NCBI GenBank assembly: GCA_934462925.1
Contig: CAKSIT010000010.1
Location: forward strand, 68,494 to 132,493
DNA: 64,000 nucleotides
Direction: 5' to 3'
From: an uncultured Oscillospiraceae bacterium
GTDB lineage: Bacteria > Bacillota > Clostridia > Oscillospirales > Ruminococcaceae
Shown here: piece by piece, positions 60,480 to 64,000 of the stretch
How the letters are laid out: each line of letters begins with the position of its first letter
Position numbering within the stretch: position 1 is the first letter of the stretch
Made by a program: the position numbers and the translations under genes
The notes under the pieces: model-generated
What the model was told of the DNA's origin: nothing
The model's database searches: none
The model's input: only the letters and a program-made list of their open reading frames with translations

Positions 60480-62117
60480 ATGAAAAAATACATAGGAAAG
60501 ATAATTACTGTCGCGTTTATCGTGGCGTTTATCGTCGGGTGCTGCATTCAAGCGCCGATAACGCAGGCTGTAGGGTCGCTCTGGGCGCTTTTGCCGCCTG
60601 TTATTGCGATAGGCCTTGCGCTTATTACCAAAGAGGTGTACTCCTCGCTGTTTATAGGCATTCTCACGGGCGGTATCATTTACGCCATTGCTTCGGGTAC
60701 GGGCTTTGAGGGAATGTTCAACACCGTTGTGCAGGACGGCTTTATTGCGAACCTTGCGGACGCCTACAACGTCGGCATTCTGATATTCCTCGTTGTACTC
60801 GGCGTTATCGTCGTTCTCATGAACAAGGCGGGCGGCAGCCGCGCCTACGGCGAATGGGCGGCGCAGCATATCCACAGCAGAAAGGGCGCAATGCTCTCAA
60901 CGTTCCTGCTGGGCGTGCTTATCTTCGTTGACGACTACTTTAACTGCCTTACGGTAGGCTCTGTTATGCGCCCCGTTACGGACAAACACAAGGTTTCGCG
61001 TTCAAAGCTTGCGTACCTTATAGACGCAACGGCAGCGCCCGTTTGCATTATCGCGCCTATATCCTCGTGGGCGGCTGCTGTAAGCGGCACGGTTGAGGGC
61101 GTAAACGGCATAAGCCTGTTTATCAGCACCATACCGTACAACCTGTACGCGCTGCTTACCATTATGATGGTAATATTCATTTCGATAACCGACCTCGACT
61201 TCGGTCCGATGAAGCTGCACGAGGACAACGCCAAGAACGGCGACCTGTTCACCACGCGCAACAAGGTTTACGAGGAAGACGACAAGCCCCTGCATTCAAA
61301 GGGCAAGGTTATCGACCTTATCCTGCCCGTTATCATACTCATCATCATGTGCGTTGCGGGCATGATTTACACGGGCGGCTTCTTCAGCGGCACGGATTTT
61401 GTAAACGCGTTTGCAGAGTGCGACGCGGCGCTTGGTCTGTCGATAGGCTCTATCGGCGCGCTTATCCTTATCATCTTCTATTATCTCCTGCGCGGCGTGC
61501 TTAAATTCACGGAGTGCATGGATTCCATTGCGGCGGGCTTTAAGCAGATGGTTCCCGCGATACTTATACTCACGTTCGCGTGGGCGCTCAAGGCAATGAC
61601 GAACCAGCTTGAAGCAAGCACCTATGTTTCCGCGCTTGTTGAGAGCGCAACGGCTCTCACGATTCTCCTGCCGCTTATACTCTTTGCGGTTGCGGTCGGT
61701 CTGGCGTTCGCTACGGGTACTTCGTGGGGAACGTTCGGTATCCTTATCCCGATAGTAACCGGCGTGTTCAGCAGCGAGCTTGCGGCGGTCACCGAAACGG
61801 GCGAGATTCCGCAGATGGTTATCGTGTGCATTTCCGCGTGCCTTGCGGGCGCAGTCTGCGGCGACCATTGCTCGCCTATCTCGGACACCACCATCATGGC
61901 TTCCACGGGCGCGCAATGCGACCACGTAAACCATGTTTCCACGCAGCTTCCGTATGCGTTAACGGTTGCGGGCGTGTGCGCGGTAGGGTATCTGCTTGCG
62001 GGCTTCATTCAGAACGTTTTCGTGGTACTCGGCGTTTCGCTGGTACTCATGGCTGTTACCCTTGCTGTAATTAAGCTCGTTATAAGCAAAAAGAAGTCGG
62101 GAAGCGCGGCAAAGTAA
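60480..62117 (+). CDS. Na+/H+ antiporter, NhaC family
   Basis: A 545-residue membrane protein with about 12-13 hydrophobic segments. 'GVLIFVDDYFNCLTVGSVMRPVTDKHKVSRSKLAYLIDATAAPVCIIAPISSWAAAV' and 'ATGTSWGTFGILIPIV' with 'AGAVCGDHCSPISDTTIMASTGA' are NhaC signatures. It exchanges Na+ for H+ across the cytoplasmic membrane; some relatives carry organic ions. The ATG at 60480 follows GGGAGAG; an open frame from 60438 begins only about 10 bp after the expected transcription start. Confidence 0.9.
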   Translation: MKKYIGKIITVAFIVAFIVGCCIQAPITQAVGSLWALLPPVIAIGLALITKEVYSSLFIGILTGGIIYAIASGTGFEGMFNTVVQDGFIANLADAYNVGILIFLVVLGVIVVLMNKAGGSRAYGEWAAQHIHSRKGAMLSTFLLGVLIFVDDYFNCLTVGSVMRPVTDKHKVSRSKLAYLIDATAAPVCIIAPISSWAAAVSGTVEGVNGISLFISTIPYNLYALLTIMMVIFISITDLDFGPMKLHEDNAKNGDLFTTRNKVYEEDDKPLHSKGKVIDLILPVIILIIMCVAGMIYTGGFFSGTDFVNAFAECDAALGLSIGSIGALILIIFYYLLRGVLKFTECMDSIAAGFKQMVPAILILTFAWALKAMTNQLEASTYVSALVESATALTILLPLILFAVAVGLAFATGTSWGTFGILIPIVTGVFSSELAAVTETGEIPQMVIVCISACLAGAVCGDHCSPISDTTIMASTGAQCDHVNHVSTQLPYALTVAGVCAVGYLLAGFIQNVFVVLGVSLVLMAVTLAVIKLVISKKKSGSAAK

Positions 62118-62120
62118 GAG

Positions 62121-62224
62121 AGCATACAAGTATGCTGAGCATACAAGTATGCAGGCGTGCTAAAGCAAGCGCGCATACTAAAGTAAGCAGGCGTGCTAAA
62201 GCAAGCGGGCATACTAAAGTAAGC
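62121..62224. repeat. Tandem palindromic repeats after the antiporter gene
   Basis: Two 16-bp units with core GCATACAAGTATGC (62121-62152), then two 36-bp units (62153-62188, 62189-62224) that differ at one base. Each 36-bp unit has GCGTGCTAAAGCAAGC and GCATACTAAAGTAAGC halves. They begin 4 bp after the stop codon. Confidence 0.85.
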
Positions 62225-62277
62225 GAATTAAGATAGGCGAGCGTTTTACGCTTTTCTATAGCAGTGTAAAGTTTGGG

Positions 62278-62308
62278 GGCGGCTTGTGTATTGAGGCAAG
62301 CCGCCTTT
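62278..62308 (+). terminator. Terminator 1 after the antiporter gene
   Basis: GGCGGCTTG (62278-62286) / CAAGCCGCC (62297-62305), then TTT. Nothing coding is seen in 62225-62525. Confidence 0.75.
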
Positions 62309-62387
62309 GGTTTTGCCTGTTTTCGCGCTCGGCTGCGGCGGAGTCGCAGGGCAGATTACGCCGACGTTCGGCGGTAAATAAAAGCAC

Positions 62388-62418
62388 AGCGGCTTGTCGT
62401 TGCGGCAGGCCGCTTTTT
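62388..62418 (+). terminator. Terminator 2 after the antiporter gene
   Basis: AGCGGCTTG (62388-62396) / CAGGCCGCT (62406-62414; one G-T mismatch pair) followed by TTTT. Confidence 0.75.
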
Positions 62419-62455
62419 GCATTTGTCTGAAAAAACGCATGGCATTCTGTCGGTG

Positions 62456-62500
62456 TTGACAAAGGCGTATTCGCGTGCTATAATATAACTACAGTTATAT
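62456..62500 (+). promoter_or_regulatory. Consensus promoter with TetR operator
   Basis: TTGACA (62456-62461), 17-bp spacer, TATAAT (62479-62484) in TGCTATAAT. A perfect palindrome ATATAACT-AC-AGTTATAT (62483-62500) overlaps the -10 and the start of transcription. Confidence 0.85.
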
Positions 62501-62525
62501 AACACTAGTGATTAGAGGTGATATT

Positions 62526-63068
62526 ATGCCCCCAAAGGTAAGGATAACGCGGCAGATGGTCGCGGACGCTGCGTTTAAGGTAGTGCGCGCGGAGGGCGCG
62601 GAGAGCCTTAACGTGCGCAGGGTAGCAAAGGAGCTTAACTGCTCCACGCAGCCCGTGCTGTACAGCTTTGCAACTGTTGAGGAACTGCGCAAGGAGGTCT
62701 ACAAAACGGCGGACGCATTCCACACTGCGTACATTATGCCTGATGAAAGCGCGGAAAACCCGCTGCTTTCGCTCGGGCAGAACTACATTCGTTTCGGGCG
62801 GGAGGAGAAGCACCTGTTCCGCTTCCTGTTCCAGACGGACAGCCTTGGCAGCGATTTCCGCGAAGTATTCGCAAGCCCCGAGCTTGACGGAATGATAGGC
62901 ATAGTTGCAGCGGCCACGCAATGCGACATTGAGGAGGCGCGCAGGCGGTTTATGGCGTTCTTTGCGGCGGCGCACGGTTTTGCAAGCCTGCTTGCCAACA
63001 ACGCAATGGAGTATGACGAGGAGCTTATAGACGCCGCGCTGAACGAGGTATTCAACGTATTTGGATAA
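62526..63068 (+). CDS. TetR-family transcriptional regulator
   Basis: A 180-residue TetR protein: 'RITRQMVADAAFKVVRAEGAESLNVRRVAKELNCSTQPVLYSFATVEELRKEVY' is the HTH region. The WHG-type C-terminal half includes 'NYIRFGREEKHLFRFLFQTD'. It probably represses itself and the CPBP gene 11 bp downstream by binding 62483-62500. The start at 62526 follows AGAGGTGA. Confidence 0.93.
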   Translation: MPPKVRITRQMVADAAFKVVRAEGAESLNVRRVAKELNCSTQPVLYSFATVEELRKEVYKTADAFHTAYIMPDESAENPLLSLGQNYIRFGREEKHLFRFLFQTDSLGSDFREVFASPELDGMIGIVAAATQCDIEEARRRFMAFFAAAHGFASLLANNAMEYDEELIDAALNEVFNVFG

Positions 63069-63079
63069 AGGGAGGACAT

Positions 63080-63826
63080 ATGAAACGTTTTTTTGAGAAG
63101 CGCGAAACACTTTTCGCGGTAATTTGGATAATAGCGTATGTTGTTGGTATGAGCGCAATTCAGTCCGCGGTGGAGGGCGGTGCGCTCGCAAAGGGGCTGC
63201 TTGCGGGGTACGGGCTTGCGCTGAGCGTGGTGTTTCTGGTATTCGCCGTGAAAAACGGGCTTTGCGGGTACTTTGGCTTGTGCGCGCCGAAGCTTTCAGC
63301 AAAGGAAATGCTGTTTTACATACCCATGATAGCTACGGCTTCGGTGAACCTGTGGTTTGGCGTGCAGCTTAATTACACGCCGCTTGAAAGTGCGCTCAAC
63401 GTTGTAAGCATGGTGTTTGTGGGATTCCTTGAGGAGGTAATATTCCGCGGATTGCTGTTCAGGGCGATGTGCAGGACGAACGTTAAGGCGGCGTTTATAG
63501 TGACCTCGCTCACGTTCGGCGCGGGGCATATCGTAAACCTTGTAAACAACAGCGGACAGTCCGTCGCGGAAACGCTCGCGCAGATAGTGTACGCGTGCGC
63601 GATAGGCTTTGCGTTCGCTGCGGCGGCGTATTTCTCGGGGAGCATTATCCCGTGCATTATAACGCACATTACGATAAACTCGCTCAGCACGTTCTCGGCA
63701 GAGTGCGCCGACGGGGCGTTCCTTGCGGCAACGCTTGCAATTATGGCGATTAACGTAGGCTACGGCGTGTGGCTTACCGTGCGCGGTGTAAGGCGCGCGA
63801 AGCAGGGCGCGCATAATCTCGGATAG
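63080..63826 (+). CDS. CPBP-family intramembrane glutamic endopeptidase (Abi/CAAX-like)
   Basis: A 248-residue membrane protein with about seven segments. Motif 1 is EEVIFRGLLFRAM, motif 2 'FGAGHIVN' and motif 3 'IITHITINSL', the Glu-Glu-Arg/His/His set of the CPBP (PF02517) family. These are membrane proteases or related enzymes, some linked to bacteriocin self-immunity. It is co-transcribed with the TetR gene, so it is probably inducible. GGGAGGA precedes the ATG. Substrate unknown. Confidence 0.92.
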   Translation: MKRFFEKRETLFAVIWIIAYVVGMSAIQSAVEGGALAKGLLAGYGLALSVVFLVFAVKNGLCGYFGLCAPKLSAKEMLFYIPMIATASVNLWFGVQLNYTPLESALNVVSMVFVGFLEEVIFRGLLFRAMCRTNVKAAFIVTSLTFGAGHIVNLVNNSGQSVAETLAQIVYACAIGFAFAAAAYFSGSIIPCIITHITINSLSTFSAECADGAFLAATLAIMAINVGYGVWLTVRGVRRAKQGAHNLG

Positions 63827-63832
63827 CAGGCG

Positions 63833-63858
63833 AGCCTCCCGCAAAATGGGAGGCTTTC
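63833..63858 (+). terminator. Terminator of the tetR-CPBP operon
   Basis: AGCCTCCC (63833-63840) / GGGAGGCT (63848-63855), then TTT. Confidence 0.85.
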
Positions 63859-63931
63859 ATATTGCGGGCTTCCCATATGGGACATAATTGGCGTTTTGCG
63901 ACAGCGGCAAAGATACAGTGATTTCTGGCAT

Positions 63932-63972
63932 AAAACGAGCGCTTTGGCGGTAAATACCAAAGCGCTCGTTTT
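63932..63972. terminator. Strong bidirectional terminator at the window end
   Basis: A perfect 16-bp stem AAAACGAGCGCTTTGG (63932-63947) / CCAAAGCGCTCGTTTT (63957-63972), with A/T runs on both sides. It probably also ends a converging minus-strand gene beyond the window. Confidence 0.85.
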
Positions 63973-64000
63973 TATAATATTTTTTCAGAGTATTCCCATC

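Noticed and set aside
62121-62224. Second CRISPR-like repeat tract
   Set aside because: Head-to-tail copies without spacers; palindromic REP-like structure.

Overview
This window reads as a chromosomal segment of a fairly GC-rich, endospore-forming member of the class Clostridia, plausibly a gut commensal. The main reasons are a complete spoIIIAA-AH engulfment operon, Firmicutes-type division genes (sepF, ylmH, divIVA), a Prp-processed ribosomal protein L27, a split transketolase, and a choloylglycine-hydrolase-family enzyme typical of intestinal bacteria. I cannot name a genus. No phage, insertion sequence with a transposase, CRISPR array, tRNA or rRNA was found.

Layout. 1-1357: 3' part of an Lhr-like helicase. 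1358-2613: gene-free region made of a large imperfect inverted repeat with many small palindromes. 2614-7193: a promoter followed by a membrane-anchored hypothetical, lepA, hemW and a CE2-like SGNH esterase. 7424-10363: a three-gene ABC importer (lipoprotein, permease, ATPase). 10446-10616: an ankyrin-like gene remnant. 14401-10806 (minus): padR - DUF1700 - two DUF4097-type genes, with a putative PadR operator. 17621-14731 (minus): flavin reductase, ung, a zinc-ribbon protein and a PH-like protein. 17779-18723: Nudix hydrolase and tautomerase. 18821-27551: miaB, ylbF, mutS, mutL, a PfkB sugar kinase and miaA. 27976-40059: hfq, a HlyD-like protein, yggS, sepF, ylmH, divIVA, ileS, lspA, rluD, a HAD phosphatase, a small hypothetical and the two transketolase subunits. 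41220-40192 and 42761-41463 (minus): a LacI regulator and enolase. 43527-45455: an EAL c-di-GMP protein. 45703-46055: a frameshifted small membrane-protein gene. 51137-46131 (minus): spoIIIAA-AH. 51436-56822: rplU, prp, rpmA, obgE, a methyltransferase-like gene, mrnC, a YitT protein and yebC. 58304-56704 (minus): tetR plus an ABC ATPase whose 3' end appears lost. 58528-63826: a DUF5131 protein, a bile-salt-hydrolase-like enzyme (minus), an NhaC antiporter, and a TetR/CPBP-protease pair.

Most of the window is conserved core machinery: translation and tRNA modification (lepA, miaB, miaA, ileS, rplU, rpmA, obgE, mrnC), mismatch and base-excision repair (mutSL, ung), division (sepF, ylmH, divIVA), lipoprotein maturation (lspA) and central carbon metabolism (eno, transketolase). 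The unusual signals are mostly in non-coding DNA: (i) a modular inverted-repeat element at 1449-2472, carrying a folded 64-bp module that recurs at 20734-20798 with compensatory base-pair changes; (ii) a candidate structured RNA or very long leader upstream of eno (about 43184 down to 42975) with a near-consensus promoter; (iii) 68-bp tandem palindromic repeats inside the spoIIIA operon; (iv) a long imperfect palindrome between rpmA and obgE; and (v) several well-formed TetR and PadR operator candidates. Many promoters share the extended -10 form TGCTATAAT.
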